A DNA stretch of 64,000 nucleotides from Phocoena phocoena (GCF_963924675.1 NC_089239.1:34805818-34869817), one strand, 5' to 3'; counted from the first letter of the stretch, positions 22,171 through 33,384 are shown. The notes: generated by a model from the sequence alone, not told the origin. Translations and numbers: made by a program.

Positions 22171-23955
22171 TAATGTAGGAATTGTGGGGATTACCGTCTT
22201 AGTGAATTTAGTCTTTCTCCTGTAGACACTAAGAGACCCGAAGAGTTTTTAAACAAGGTCTGTGTAGTAGGGAGACATGCAGTAGCAGTGTTGCTATAGA
22301 AGAATAGGATTTCAGAGGCAGTGACTAGTAAGAGCTGAACATAAGGAGGACAATTTAGCTCCAGTTCCAGCTCTTTGCTCATCTTGACCCTGTAGAAAAG
22401 CACTTTCTGTATCAGCTTGTAAGAATTATCATATTTTGCATGTAAACACAGAGGTTTTCTTCAGAGCATGTAAGTCCTAAAAGAGTTAACCCACTGAGCA
22501 AAGTGTTAAATGCAATTTCCAGAAGTACCTGGTACCCTGGAGAGCGGCTCAAACACGGGGTGGGGGGGGGGGGGATTCTGGCTCAGTATGTAAAAGAACT
22601 GGGTTAAGAGAACTGTATAAGGCTTGAAAAAATAGAATCATAGAAATTAGAAATGAAAGGGACTATTAGATCGTGCTGTCCATCGGCTAACAATTTGTCC
22701 AAGGCAAATTGCTGCTGACAGTATATTATAGCTTTATTCTTTGCAGTAGATTTTTACAGGCTTCCCAGGAGAATTATCTGTCCAGAATAATGAGTGGGAT
22801 GGTTTTTCCTCCCAGCATCTCACCACTAGAAAGCCTAGTGTTTCCCTGACACTGGTTTTTACTGGTTTGGGGAGCATAGCGAAACCCAGCATCAATTTCT
22901 ATTAGCGTTGTGTATTCGTAGGTACAAAATAGAGTCTGGACTGTTGGAAAGAGAGCTTGACAAGATTTCTCTCCCCTTTGCTTATGACATTGTTTTTTAT
23001 AAGATGCAATACACTTAACGTGATACGCTGGGTATTTAAGAGGAGGTCAAAGACCTCCTGAAAAATGTAAAACGCCTTAGATGATTCATTCAATTATTTT
23101 ATTTTATTGGATTTTGTGCATAAAACACTGAAACCAACCACTAGCCTTATGCACTTCATTAAAATTTATGACGTTTCTCTTAATTCATCTAATGATGCTT
23201 CTCCCCCTCCTAAATGCCCTGGCACGGGAATTCTCTATCGCGTAGATGAATAGCAGGCTTCCGGAAGGGTTAAGGGGAGCGCTCAGATACCTGTGGCGGC
23301 ACCGGAATGCAGACCTGAGGCTCCGACTCCTCTTCCAGTGCTGTGTCTCACCCACTGCTTTTGGTGAGAAAGAGCCTGTGGAACCACAAGGTTGGAAAAC
23401 GTATTATGGTTACTTATCATAATCACTTCTAATGGTTTTTTAATTGGAGCAATTGAACTCTTATCAGAAAATCAATTTTATGTCCTTTTCAACATGAAAC
23501 ATTATTACCATCAAATCTAATTTTTAAAAAAAAAAGACAAATATCTACATTCTGCTCCCAGAGTTCCACAACTAAATCTAAAAATAGTAAAATGGTGAAC
23601 AAAAGCTTGCCTTGTCACTCGTAAGCTGTGTTTATTGACGGTAGAACGTGAGTCTCAGATTCTTTAATCTGGCTGTCTTTGGCATGTAACTTCATTATAA
23701 AATCTGTATCTACCTCTCCAAATGGTAATTTAGATATTTTAACGATTCATAGGATGTTGCCTTTTTCTCACAAAAACTGTGTTTTTTTAAACTTTTGAAT
23801 CATTTATTTATTAGAGTCTATGGAGACTAGTTAGCCGATACCCACCGTTTCATTTCAGGAGAAAAAATGGTGATGATTCAAAGAGTTAAAAATTCCAACA
23901 TCTGTAAGTTACAGAATAGTCCATGAAATGGAGTGTATGGGTTTGGGGGCAAAGT
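22171..23955. other. Unassigned sequence with a G run
   Basis: A 13-base G run preceded by GGGGT lies at 22557-22574. Near 22625-22710 an AATCATAGAAATTAGAAATG block recalls a MIR-related ancient SINE start, but it fades. The segment around 23225-23345 is GC-richer than its flanks. No gene was identified. Confidence 0.4.
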
Positions 23956-23971
23956 AGAAAGCTGATGTTCC

Positions 23972-24168
23972 AGGTTCGTCCCTGGCGGTCCAGTGGTTAA
24001 GACTTCGCCTTCCAGTGCAGGGGGTGAGGGTTCGATCCCTGGTCGGGGAGCTAAGATCCCACATGCCTCACAGTCAAAAACCAAATCATAAAACAGAAGC
24101 AATATTGTGACAAATTCAGTAAAGACTTTAAAAATGGTGCACACCAAAAAAATCTTTAAAAAAAGAAA
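23972..24168 (+). mobile_element. CHR-1-type tRNA-derived SINE, sense, with TSD
   Basis: A tRNA-related head (GTCCAGTGGTTAAGACTTCG as the A-box region, GGTTCGATCCCTGGTCGG as the B box) is followed by CTAAGATCCCACATGCC, then the characteristic tail AAACAGAAGCAATATTGTGA and AGTAAAGACTTTAAAAATGG and an A-rich end. The flanking duplications GAAAGCTGATGTTCC (23957-23971) and GAAAACTGATGTCCC (24169-24183) match at 13 of 15 positions. CHR-1 SINEs are shared by whales, hippos and ruminants. The minus-strand open frame across it is the familiar false translation of this SINE. Confidence 0.92.
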
Positions 24169-24214
24169 GAAAACTGATGTCCCAACTAAAGCACGCAAGG
24201 ACTTGCTAGTACTT

Positions 24215-24440
24215 AACTAATCACCATGGATCAGGCACTCTTCTGTGTAGTTTACAGGTATTAATTTATTTGATCTCCACAACAAGCTGAATGAGGTGGT
24301 CCAATTATTATCCCCATTTTAAGGTCAAGAAAACTGAGGCAGGGAGAAGGGAAATAACTTGCCTGTGGAGCACGGTTAAGAGCAGAATCAGGAATATACC
24401 CAGTGTCTGTGCTCTTCACTACTGTATAATAGGGCCTCCG
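24215..24440 (-). repeat. MIR SINE fragment, antisense
   Basis: The plus strand reads ATCAGGCACTCTTCTGTGTA, ATTTGATCTCCACAACAAGC, ATTATTATCCCCATTTTAAG, AAAACTGAGGCAGGGAGAAG and TAACTTGCCTGTGG, a clear reversed MIR. Confidence 0.88.
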
Positions 24441-24520
24441 CTCAGCCCCCAGTATGGGGACATGGGACCGGTTTGGTCACTTCTGTTGTTTTAAGAGAAG
24501 CCAGAAACCCAGCTTGTTAT

Positions 24521-25040
24521 TTTTGTTTTGTTTTGTTTTTAGTTGAGGTACAGTTGACATACAGCATTATGCAGGCATACTTTGTTGCCCTTCACATATG
24601 CATTTTTTTTTTACAAATTGAAATTTGTGGCAACTCTGGATTTCTAGATAATGGTTCTCAATTTTTAGCAATAAAGTCTTCTTTTAATTAAGGTCTGTAC
24701 ATTCTTTTTTGTAGACATCAGCTATTGTTCCACTTAACTCACTACAGTATAGTGTAAACATAACTTCTATATGCACTGGGAAACCACAAAATTTGTGTGT
24801 CTCACTTTATTGCGATATTAACTTTATTGTGGTGATCCGAAACTGGACCCGTAATATCTCCTAGGTCTGCCTGTATTCGTTTTAGCTGTACAACATAACG
24901 ATTTGACGTTTGTATATATTGTGAATTGATCGCGATGAGTCTAGGTAACATCCAGCACCGTACATAGTTAACGGATTTTCTTTTCTTGGGATGAGAACTC
25001 TGAAGATCTACTCTCTTAGCAACTTCCAAATAGATAAGTT
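24521..25040 (-). mobile_element. L1 3' UTR, antisense, split by a Tigger
   Basis: The left part has a TTTTGTTTTTAGTTGAGGTA tail region and CAGTTGACATACAGCATTA. The right part resumes at 24874 with GTTTTAGCTGTACAACATAA, then GATGAGTCTAGGTAACATCC and ATCTACTCTCTTAGCAACTT. Together they form one reversed L1MA/L1MB-type 3' end interrupted at 24572-24873. The L1 must predate the transposon. Confidence 0.85.
24572..24873 (+). mobile_element. Tigger1/MER2-type DNA transposon, deleted
   Basis: About 302 bp bounded by a mariner-superfamily (pogo-like) terminal inverted repeat: CAGGCATAC at the left and TAGGTCTGCCTG at the right. Internal blocks TTTTTACAAATTGAAATTTG, ACTACAGTATAGTGTAAACA and TATGCACTGGGAAACCAC are the Tigger1 ends joined with the transposase gene deleted. 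It is flanked by TA on the right (24874-24875) and TG on the left, one transition from the expected TA duplication. Non-autonomous and inactive. Confidence 0.88.
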
Positions 25041-26632
25041 TTAGAGGAGATTTATTAATTTTTAAATGTGAGCAACTAGTTAAAACTATATAAGAATACA
25101 ACGTGGGTCCAAAAGAAAGCACCTACAGGCTAGCGCTAGCAGTCTGCCTCTAACTTATGACCTCTGCTGGCTGTGTAAAGGGCACCTGAGGAAGACTGAC
25201 AGATTTCCTGGAAAGTTCCCAGACAAGCCAGTTTTCATCCGTCACCTCTCAGGGCACTCCCAGTGCCCGCACACACATTAGAATCCATCTTCTGTCAGTG
25301 AGCACAGGCCAGTGAGGTGCTTGGTGGTCAAAGAGATTTGTAAAAGGCAGATAGCGTATTTCAGTGAACCTTCAGGAAACCCCAGGACTTGAAAATAGAA
25401 GCGGATTCGGATGTGAGTAGACACAGCGGCATATGCTTCTGTGCGCAGCTACTATGGGAGTCCCATTCTCAAGCAGGATGCACGCTGGTGGTATAATGAA
25501 AGGCCTCTTTACCTCAGAGCAGCTAAAAACGTTGTCTGGAAATTACCCCAGAATTGAAGCAGACACTTGAAATCAAGGCTGAGGTACCATGCGTGTCCTG
25601 TTACATTCTCCTGGCCAGTTAATAAGGCTATGATTTGAACAGGATGGATCCTAGCTGGGTATACTCCTTCCCTCAGATCGGCAATACTTAAAAAAAAAAA
25701 GAAAAAAATGAGACTAATATGCCGTATTTTTAAATTATAAATTTGTTGACCTAAATCTTAAATGATTCACTTACTAAGAAATATTGCTCTAATGATCTAA
25801 CGTTCTTAATGGATGTTGAAAAAAAATACGTTTAAAAAAAAAACTACTTATAATATTACTTAAGGTGTATTCATTTATCACTTATTTAATTCTGGGATCA
25901 AATAATTCATTTACATGCACCAGTCATTTAATCTTCATAATAGTGTGAAAGGACACACAGGATTTGCCCGAATTTATGGAACTTTGTAGGTAGAGGGTAT
26001 ATATCATAATCAGAGATGGGTGGAGGCATCATCATCAAGGCCACCCGTACGAGAACTTCTCGTATTTTTTTCTGGGGTGTCCCATCTGCTCCCTGCCCCT
26101 CCGTGCCTTTCGAGCACACAGGGCTTCCTTTCACGCAGTCACCACCCTCCTTTTCCGAGAATGCACCCTCGAGAAAATAAGCAACGTCTTTCAGAAAGCC
26201 CAGGTATACACTTCACCCCACTTTGTACTGACTGAAGATATTTTCTCGCATTTTCATCTTCTGCCGAAGGCAGGACAGATGTTGGAGGGGAAGAGGCAAC
26301 AGAGCCTTCCTAGAAAAACACCTGAAACCCTCTGGGAGAAGGAGCGTGATGGAAGGAAGTGGAGAGGGAGAGACGAGAGGGGAGACGGGGGCTTCACGCA
26401 CGCCAGGTTAAGCTCAGCAAAGGCACCAACTGAGGATTCGATTAAGCTTGTGTCTCACTCTTGAAAAGAACCTTCTGGCAGGATTGAAAGTTACTCTCTT
26501 CCCTGACCAGCCAGCAGCCCCTTCCCTATTTATTGCAGGCCTTTCTTTTTCTAAGGTCAGGGTCCTCAAGGCATTGTAAAGATCATTTTATGAGAACGAG
26601 AAAGACAAGGAGTAACACATTTTGGTTTAAAG
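25041..26632. other. Unassigned sequence, no gene seen
   Basis: The 12-bp palindrome GCTAGCGCTAGC lies at 25129-25140. A and T runs occur at 25690-25710 and 25818-25845. The open frames at 25928-26464 overlap on both strands and show no domain. No repeat family was recognised. Confidence 0.4.
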
Positions 26633-26642
26633 GTTGAACCTT

Positions 26643-26848
26643 GGGCTTCCCTGGTGGCGCAGTGGTTGGGAGTCCGCCTGCCGATGCAGGGGACGCGGGT
26701 TCGTGCCTCGGTCCGGGAAGATCCCGCGTGTCGCGGAGCGGCTGGGCCCGTGAGCCATGGCCGCTGAGCCTGCGGGTCCGGAGCCTGTGCTCCGCAACGG
26801 GAGAGGCTGCAGCGGTGAGAGGCTCGCGCACCGCAAAAAAAAAAAAAA
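26643..26848 (+). mobile_element. Young CHR-type SINE (cetacean form), sense, with TSD
   Basis: Starts GGGCTTCCCTGGTGGCGCAG, with the tRNA-like A box around GCGCAGTGGTTGGGAG and B box GGGTTCGTGCC. It continues through GGTCCGGGAAGATCCCG, GAGCCATGGCCGCTGAGCC and GTGCTCCGCAACGGGAGAGG, ending in a pure A tail of 14. The 10-bp target duplication GTTGAACCTT is exact (26633-26642 and 26849-26858). Many CpG sites survive, in contrast with the CpG-poor surroundings, so the insertion looks recent. Open frames of 70-140 codons over it are translated SINE. Confidence 0.95.
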
Positions 26849-27064
26849 GTTGAACCTTCAGAGAAGAAAGTGGGTTTTCGTCCCATCCTGGCGAGTTATG
26901 GCCCCTGTACCCTGAGTAGCAAAGGCGCAGTTGGTCATAATTCACTGGGGTAGAAGTGGAGGAGAAAGACGAGAAAGAAGGAAAGCAGAAGGACGAGAAA
27001 GCAAGTGCCTCCACCTGTGCATGTACTGATTTCCCCAGTGCGCTGTCATAGTATGCGGAAAAGC

Positions 27065-27220
27065 AAGGAGAGGCGTTCTCTTGAGTTTACAGAAGAGAAA
27101 TGGAGGCACAGAGAAATGAAGAACACGACCTCAGGTCTCGTAACTGGTCAGTGACAAGCTAGAAATAGGATCCGGGTTCTTTAACATTGACCTCAGGACT
27201 ATTTTCAACAGAGCACACTG
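27065..27220 (-). repeat. MIR fragment, antisense
   Basis: The plus strand shows TTTACAGAAGAGAAATGGAG, GCACAGAGAAATGAAG, CAGGTCTCGTAACTGGTCAG and TAGAAATAGGATCCGGGTTC, the reversed MIR core and B-box region. Confidence 0.75.
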
Positions 27221-27499
27221 GCTATAAAATTTTAAATATTTGGCTGCAAATAATGTAGACAAAGTGAAAGGGAAGACATAAACAGAAAGCCATCCAGAGG
27301 GTTCAGCAAACCGTCATTTGTTTAAAAAGTACTCTGATCAGTACTGTAAAGATGACAAATCTTCTCCTCACCCAACTGGACAATGTTATTTCCATAGTTA
27401 ACAGTACCTGTTAATTCAAAAGAATTGTTTCATTCACAGATATTAAAGATGTTTGGTTTGACATATGAAGCCTTTTCATGCCCACTCTACTTTATATAA

Positions 27500-27700
27500 C
27501 TCACTGAATAATGAAACATGGGGTTTGGTGTCAAGAGTCCTCTTTTCACATCCTAATTCCCTGTGTGTGACCTTGGGCAAATGTCCTTTCTAGCAAATGG
27601 TGGTTAAAATAAAGTCCTTGTACGCTCGTTTATGGGAATTAAGAGAAATAATCTGAAGCATACAAGCAGGATCACTGCATATTAAGATGTGCCGACAATC
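27500..27700 (+). repeat. MIR fragment, sense
   Basis: TGGGGTTTGGTGTCAAGAGT, CTGTGTGTGACCTTGGGCAA and a GGGAATTAAGAGAAATAATC block follow the MIR order from the tRNA-related half to the tail. Confidence 0.75.
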
Positions 27701-27884
27701 GTAGGATGGTTTTCTGCCAATCTGTTAGAGTAGCTGTGGAGCAGGAAGCCATACTTAACTTTCCTTCTGCTTGTTAGTAGTATCTGCAGCGTTTGAACCT
27801 AGAACGGAATATATATTCCTGTTGTAATCAGAAAATAAAGTTTATTTAAAGTGAGTTTGTCAGTAAAGGGACGAATAAACGTGA

Positions 27885-28260
27885 TGTACCACCAACAGGG
27901 AACAGTAAGGCGTATACAACCCGACTTCTGTGTTGTACCAGCCCAGAGTGCGTCATTTGAGTCCGATCGTGGGAAGACATTAGGCACGCCTACACTGGTG
28001 GACATTCCACAGAGTGTTTCACCCGTCACCTGCAGACAGGTCAAAGTCGTGAAAGTTAAGAAAAGGCTGAGGAATGGTTCCAGATGGAAGGGGATTAAGC
28101 AGTCAGGACTGGCGAGTACAGTATGTGATCCTGGATTAGGACCTTTTGCCTCAAAGGGTGTCATCAGAAAAGCGAGTGAAATTTGAACAAAGTCTCTCAG
28201 TGTACTTGTACTGTTATTTCAGTTTTTTGGTAAATTTGAAGTTGTTTTTAAAACAAACTT
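27885..28260 (+). mobile_element. L1M-type 3' UTR, sense
   Basis: Recognised from CAGGTCAAAGTCGTGAAAGT, TAAGAAAAGGCTGAGGAATG, GTATGTGATCCTGGATTAGG, then GTGAAATTTGAACAAAGTCT and a final GTAAATTTGAAGTTG block. This is the order of an old L1M 3' end. The opposed frames at 27799-28164 and 27851-28186 are therefore not genes. Confidence 0.75.
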
Positions 28261-28264
28261 TTTT

Positions 28265-28345
28265 TTGAAAATGAGATAATGCTTGTAAAGCACTGGCATA
28301 GGAGTGACCTGTAGTAGGTGTTCATAAATGTCCCTTCTTCATTCC
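28265..28345 (+). repeat. MIR 3' tail, sense
   Basis: TGAAAATGAGATAATGCTTG, TAAAGCACTGGCATAGGAGT and GTAGTAGGTGTTCATAAATG correspond to the end of MIR. Confidence 0.7.
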
Positions 28346-28479
28346 CATAATACGGCAGACAGCACTTCTAGTCAGACTTAACCTACTGAATGTAAATTCT
28401 GCTAGTTTACTGTGCTTTTTAGAATAACAACAACAAAAAAAGGATAACATGAAAACATTAAGAGCCTTATTAGATCATA

Positions 28480-28590
28480 AATTGCTAGACTTGAAGGAAA
28501 TGATCCTCTTCATGTTTGTTTTATCCTCCAGGAATAATCTGGGGCCTTGTATAAAGCAGATGTTCAAAAAGGACTTACTGACTATACAAA
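28480..28590 (+). repeat. L2 3' end, sense (weak)
   Basis: CTAGACTTGAAGGAAATGAT, TTATCCTCCAGGAATAATCT and GTATAAAGCAGATGTTCAAA loosely follow the L2 tail. Diverged; could be a MIR-related SINE instead. Confidence 0.45.
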
Positions 28591-31080
28591 CTATTTGTAA
28601 TTTCTTACTTTGAAGAGTTAAATAGAGGTAAAAATATTTTATCGTCTGTTGTCATTTGATAACACATTTAAAGGTTTACAAATAAGCTTTGGATTTCATT
28701 GTCATAGAAAACGGATCCAAAGGGTTTAAATATCTGTATTTAAGTATAAAAGTTAACTTGAAGCTTTTCTTAAGAAAAAGGAAAATGAAAAAGAATAATT
28801 GTAATTACTTTTTTTGTTGGTCTGTTGGATAGCATATTGAATAACACCCAGATACTTTCTTCTGTAGGCAAGTCTACTCTGTATTAACTATCCTCAAATA
28901 TTTTCAAGCTGCTGTCTAAATAGAAATGAAAATGCGTGCCTCACAGCCTGAGCCATTTCAGAAAAGGCTTGGGTTTTCTTTCTTTAGTCTTTTATGATTC
29001 AGCTGCTTCAAAAGAAACAGAATGAAATCAATCTCATTACTTGTATATTTTATCACCTGATTTCAGAGATTCTCTGCTTTGATTACTTAAAAGATGGCAT
29101 AGTTCTATGAAGCTGTAGCTGACTGACATACAGATTTAAGTCCTCAGATAAGAGTGTATGGAGATCAATAAAAAGGCCTGGCTCCACTAGAAAGTACTAG
29201 TCATTTCCCAGCTGGGAGTGAGGCTTGCAGAAGCGGCAGATAGGAAGGCGCAGTTTGCACCTACACCCTAGTCCTTAGGAGGCCTGCTGTCCCTATAATC
29301 TCCATTCTTCCTCTACCTGCAAAGTAGCCCCAAGAGGCTTCTCTCAGAAAATGTCTCTTAGCCTTTCTGACACTTGTTTTGTGTGATTGATGATCAGAAC
29401 TCCGTGATTCTCTTCTTGATCACGCACATGCTGTGTGTGAGAGGAGAGTATGGGATATCTTTTGTTTTTTTGGCTAATATTTAAATCAGTCCCTTGTGGG
29501 TAGTTAATGTGCTAAGTGTCGTCTAAGTCCTTAAGAAAAAAGCATCATGTCTCCCTAAGGATCTGAATCACTGGAAGAACTGAAAGTGACCTTGAGCTTT
29601 CCTCCTTTGTCTACTACACACAGCAAGGATGGGAAGACAAAAGAAAGCAAAACTAAACGTAACACAGCCCAGTGATTAACGAACTCATTCAAAGATGACT
29701 AAAGAGCTTGGTCCAGTTTTCTTCAGTAGGATTATATCCTGTTACCACAGGTTGTAAATCGTGTGTTTCTCTGGTTATAAAGACAAAGTAAAACATCGAA
29801 GAGCAACTGGGAAAGCCATCTACTAAAAATCAAGTAGGCAGACTTCATGGGGAAGGACGTACCCTGTACATCGATGGAAAGTGTAATCGAGGATGGCTTG
29901 CAGTCTACACAGCGTGGCCAACCAGTTTTACAACCAATATATATTTGAAGGTTGCCAGTTCTCAGTGACCTAAGTTTAACTTTTTAATGAAATTATGCTA
30001 TTATATAATTTCTTTTCTGTGGTCAGTACAGTCATTGGGGAACTCTACAGAAAGCCTGTAGACAGTAGAATTTCAAATGCTAGGCCAATAGAATAAAGAA
30101 AAGATGAAATAGTTAAGGCAAAATTACTCTTTATATGTGAATTATTTTCCTTCTGGTGCACATAGTGAAAGTGTACTTTTGAACCCAATTGTAAAGGTCT
30201 CTAAAGGGTGAGCAGTATACCTCATCAAATAGGAGGTTGTTGTTTGGAAAGGCAAAAGCCATAATGGCAAAAAGCCATAATGCAAATTTTAAATTAGTAT
30301 TAGAAAAAGCACCTTCAATGGCTTTGATTATCCAGTCAGCTCTGAATAGAATCTTCCTGGTTGGCTTTTATCAGCGTGTTATTTTGTTATGGCATTAGAT
30401 TATTCACAATGTATAGTAATAAACCTACAGCCTTCGATATTCCGGTGCATCTTTTTGCCTTCCCAAAACTGTGGGGTTTGAAGAAACAATTGATAAGAGA
30501 GAAAGGAACAAAATGGTCAGTTCACACCTCAGCATACCTTCTAAACAGAGCCTCATCACAATTTATTATGTATCTTTAAAATGCAATTACGGTACCTGCA
30601 ATTTTTCAAGGAAATGCTTCACTAAAGTGAGACCATCCATGACGTTGGCTGAGATCGTGTCTAACCTCCTGAATAACACCACATAAACATACACAGTGCA
30701 CACTCCAGATAACCACCTCGTTGTCCTCCCAGTAGAGGAGAAGCACGGACTGTCACACTGAGAAAAGTAATTCAACGCCTGTGTCACACCGGCAGCCTCT
30801 AATGGCTCTGCACCCTCTCTGCGCATGAAGCAATCAGGAATAGGATGGCTCTTCTTCAGGCTGACCAGTCTAACAGGCAGTCACAGCAGCTAGGTGGCCC
30901 CTGCTTCCGCCCATGGCTCTGACGAGCATAAACCATCGGGCAGTCTGTGTGTAGTTGCCTCGCGGAAGGGTTTGCCGGTCATGAAATGCCCGTTCCTGCC
31001 ATCACTGTGAATGATGGTCAGTGTACTCAAGTCAGAGGACCCGTGTTCAGATAACAGGGTGCTCCAGGCAATGCAGGAGG
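28591..31080. other. Unassigned sequence, no gene seen
   Basis: No repeat family was recognised over about 2.5 kb. Frames at 30361-30579, 30471-30686, 30587-30826 and 30890-31084 are 64-79 codons long and have no domain. This is one of the longer stretches in which I recognise no transposon. Confidence 0.4.
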
Positions 31081-31084
31081 TCAC

Positions 31085-31660
31085 GTGAGCGAGGAAGACT
31101 TTTGTCTCTGCCCTTGTGGGTTCTTCTGGTTTTGCTCTAAGGATAAATTGACATGAGACAGATTAACAGGAGAAAATCCAGCAGAGGTTGAATAACATGT
31201 GGGAGACCCTAGAAAACTGAGTAACTCGCCCAAATGGCCAAAACCCTCACCTTGATCACCGTCTTCAGCTAAAGCAAAAGAGGATGTTGGTGGGCGGTGA
31301 GCAGGGCCGGGGATGGGGGGAGCGGGATGGGCCTCAAAGGGAAGGAAGGCAACTGAGATGGAAACGGAAAAGCACACGTGTGTTAAGTAAGCGTTTGCTG
31401 GGCCAGGCAGCGACAGTGGGACCCAGAGAGGAATTTTAACAAACAGACTCTTCGGGGTTCGCCTCCGTCTGCGCACCTGGTTCATAATCTAGTGATCTAT
31501 GGTTACAGCTCCCTTCCCGAGCAGGTCCTCTAACTGCGTTCTTCAGGCAGCTAGAGGGGAAGTGAAATTTCTTCCTGCGTCTTTTGGGCCTTGGTTGTTC
31601 TCAGATGGAAATAATCTGCATGCCAAAGAGATATTTTGGGGGTGGTAAACTTTGCTCCCC
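31085..31660 (-). repeat. LTR-like interspersed repeat, probable, antisense
   Basis: I recognise TTGTGGGTTCTTCTGGTTTT, GCTCTAAGGATAAATTGACA, TGAGACAGATTAACAGGAGA, CAAATGGCCAAAACCCTCAC and GTCTTCAGCTAAAGCAAAAG as parts of a sequence recurrent in mammalian genomes, probably an old LTR lying antisense. I cannot name the family with confidence, and both edges are estimates. The 134-codon minus-strand frame at 31081-31485 falls entirely inside it and is not treated as a gene. Confidence 0.45.
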
Positions 31661-32800
31661 TAGATAGCGAAGCGTGAAGCACCCCTGGGCTAAGTGAGAG
31701 AGAAAACAGAACTTGGAGTCTGAGGCCAGTTCATGAAGGTCCTGGATTTTGTTCTGCAGATTTGGTGCTTTATCATACAGCCAGTAGAAAGCAGCAGATC
31801 CTCTGTGCAAGGTGGTGAGAGCATACGACGCTGGTGTCCAGGCGTGTGCTAAGTGTCGTGCTCCCTGTGTCTGGGGGTCGCCTGCCGGACTCCTCGTGTT
31901 CTCCCCCACTGCACCCTTGGCTTTGGCAGTTCTCCCCTGCAATTCTCTCGCTTCTCGCTGCGTCCATTTACCGTCACTGTCCCTGATGAACTCAGAAGTA
32001 ACCCCTCTGCAGTGCTTTCCCTCCACATCCCATTCAGGAGTCCTTATTAGGCTTTAATCACCACCTTAAATTGATTTTAGTTGTATGACTTTTCCCCTTT
32101 TTATGTCTCTGAAATCCAGATGCACCTTGAAATTGATGAGGCGATGTCACAGGGTCATGGTCTCTGCCTGGGCGTGTGCTGGCTTGGTCATAACTGTTGG
32201 TCCTTTCATTTCTTCAGTTGAGTTATGTACCTAGTTAACCCTAAACATGTTAAGGTTAATTGCCTTTTTAAATGCCTTTAAAAAGACTACGCCGTGCTTC
32301 ACTCCTAAAACACAAGTTACTGGGTATGTATGCGGAAAGCGTGGAAACAGAGCAGAGGGCTATGAATTTGATATTAGTGAAGCAGGTATTTCAGAGTAAC
32401 CATCAAGTGCTTTATGGGACCTAAGAAAGCAAAATGCCCACAAGATGATGAAGCCGAGCTGTTATATTATTGAGATGTTTGCACAAGGATTGCTATCACA
32501 TGCCAAGCCACGCAGGAGCAGTTCCGAATCCCTGAGAATGGATGAAAGACATTTCAAAGCAACAAGACGCTGGTAGGAGCCATTCCTGCATTTGCAGGAC
32601 TAATATGCTGGTAAACTTAAATTGTATGTTTTTTTTTCTTAATGGGATACAGAATAATATGTATCGTTAATAATAGCAAATCTTACGAGAAATGATCAAT
32701 TTGATGAGGTGTAAGATTTTCTTCGCCACGTGCTTAGTGCTTTTCATTGACTTCTGTGGGGTTTTTTTGGTTTTTTTGGTTTTTTCTTTGTGAATTTGTC
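31661..32800. other. Unassigned sequence, no gene seen
   Basis: A 141-codon minus-strand frame (31601-32026) overlaps plus-strand frames in the same GC-richer patch; none has a recognisable domain. A (T)n(GG) low-complexity run lies at 32760-32786. Confidence 0.4.
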
Positions 32801-32809
32801 ACAATCACA

Positions 32810-32920
32810 ACCAGATAGATTGTAGGCTACCTGAAGCCAGGACTCTATTCTCATTGCTCTGTACATCCCTCTCTGCCGCTTTCCCAGTACCTTCCACATC
32901 GTGAGAATTTTTCATATGTT
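32810..32920 (+). repeat. L2 3' end, sense (weak)
   Basis: The order AGATAGATTGTAGGCTACCT, GAAGCCAGGACTCTATTCTC, ATTGCTCTGTACATCCC resembles the L2 AGACTGTAAGCTCCTTGAGG tail. Short and diverged. Confidence 0.5.
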
Positions 32921-33039
32921 AAAAAAGGAATCCTTGATTTGTGGCTCTACATTTTGCACTAGGAGAAACGCAGTTAACCAAGGAGAGGTTGAAAAAGAGA
33001 TTCAACAAGGTCTAACCCACTGAATTGACATCATTTATA

Positions 33040-33285
33040 TTTGGCATTGTGGTCCTATAGCAAGAACAGCCTCTTGAGATACACCTGAGTTCATATACAG
33101 GCTCCACCATTGATGAAATGTTTAAATGTCCCAACTGGACAGAATCACTAACCTCCTGAAGCCATGTTTTCCAACTGCACAATAGATACCACGGTACTCA
33201 TTTCCAGTAATGCTGGTTAAATGGGAAAGAAATGTTTAGTGTCACACGTGACTAATACACACGTGCGGCAAATGTCAATCCCGTC
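33040..33285 (+). repeat. MIR fragment, sense
   Basis: GAGTTCATATACAGGCTCCA, CTAACCTCCTGAAGCCATGT, TTTCCAACTGCACAATAGAT and GGTTAAATGGGAAAGAAATG agree with an eroded MIR from the tRNA half to the tail. Confidence 0.65.
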
Positions 33286-33384
33286 CTCTTCTGTCCCTCT
33301 TGATTATTAGTCTACACATGAACCAACAGGGAGCTGCCATGTGCGTTGTAATCACACGTCCTACAACCTGTTCAGAGCTGGCTA

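Noticed and set aside
23878..24198. 106-codon minus-strand frame with PRPGIEPSPPALEGE-like sequence
   Set aside because: This is the well-known false translation of the tRNA-derived SINE at 23972-24168.
26643..26730. tRNA gene
   Set aside because: A- and B-box-like sequences are present, but no cloverleaf or anticodon arm is kept; they belong to the SINE head.
26566..27014. Several GC-rich frames of 70-143 codons
   Set aside because: All cross the young SINE at 26643-26848 and include its poly(A) tail as a Phe or Lys run.
27799..28186. Opposed 121- and 111-codon frames
   Set aside because: Both fall in a sense L1M 3' UTR, recognised by ordered blocks.
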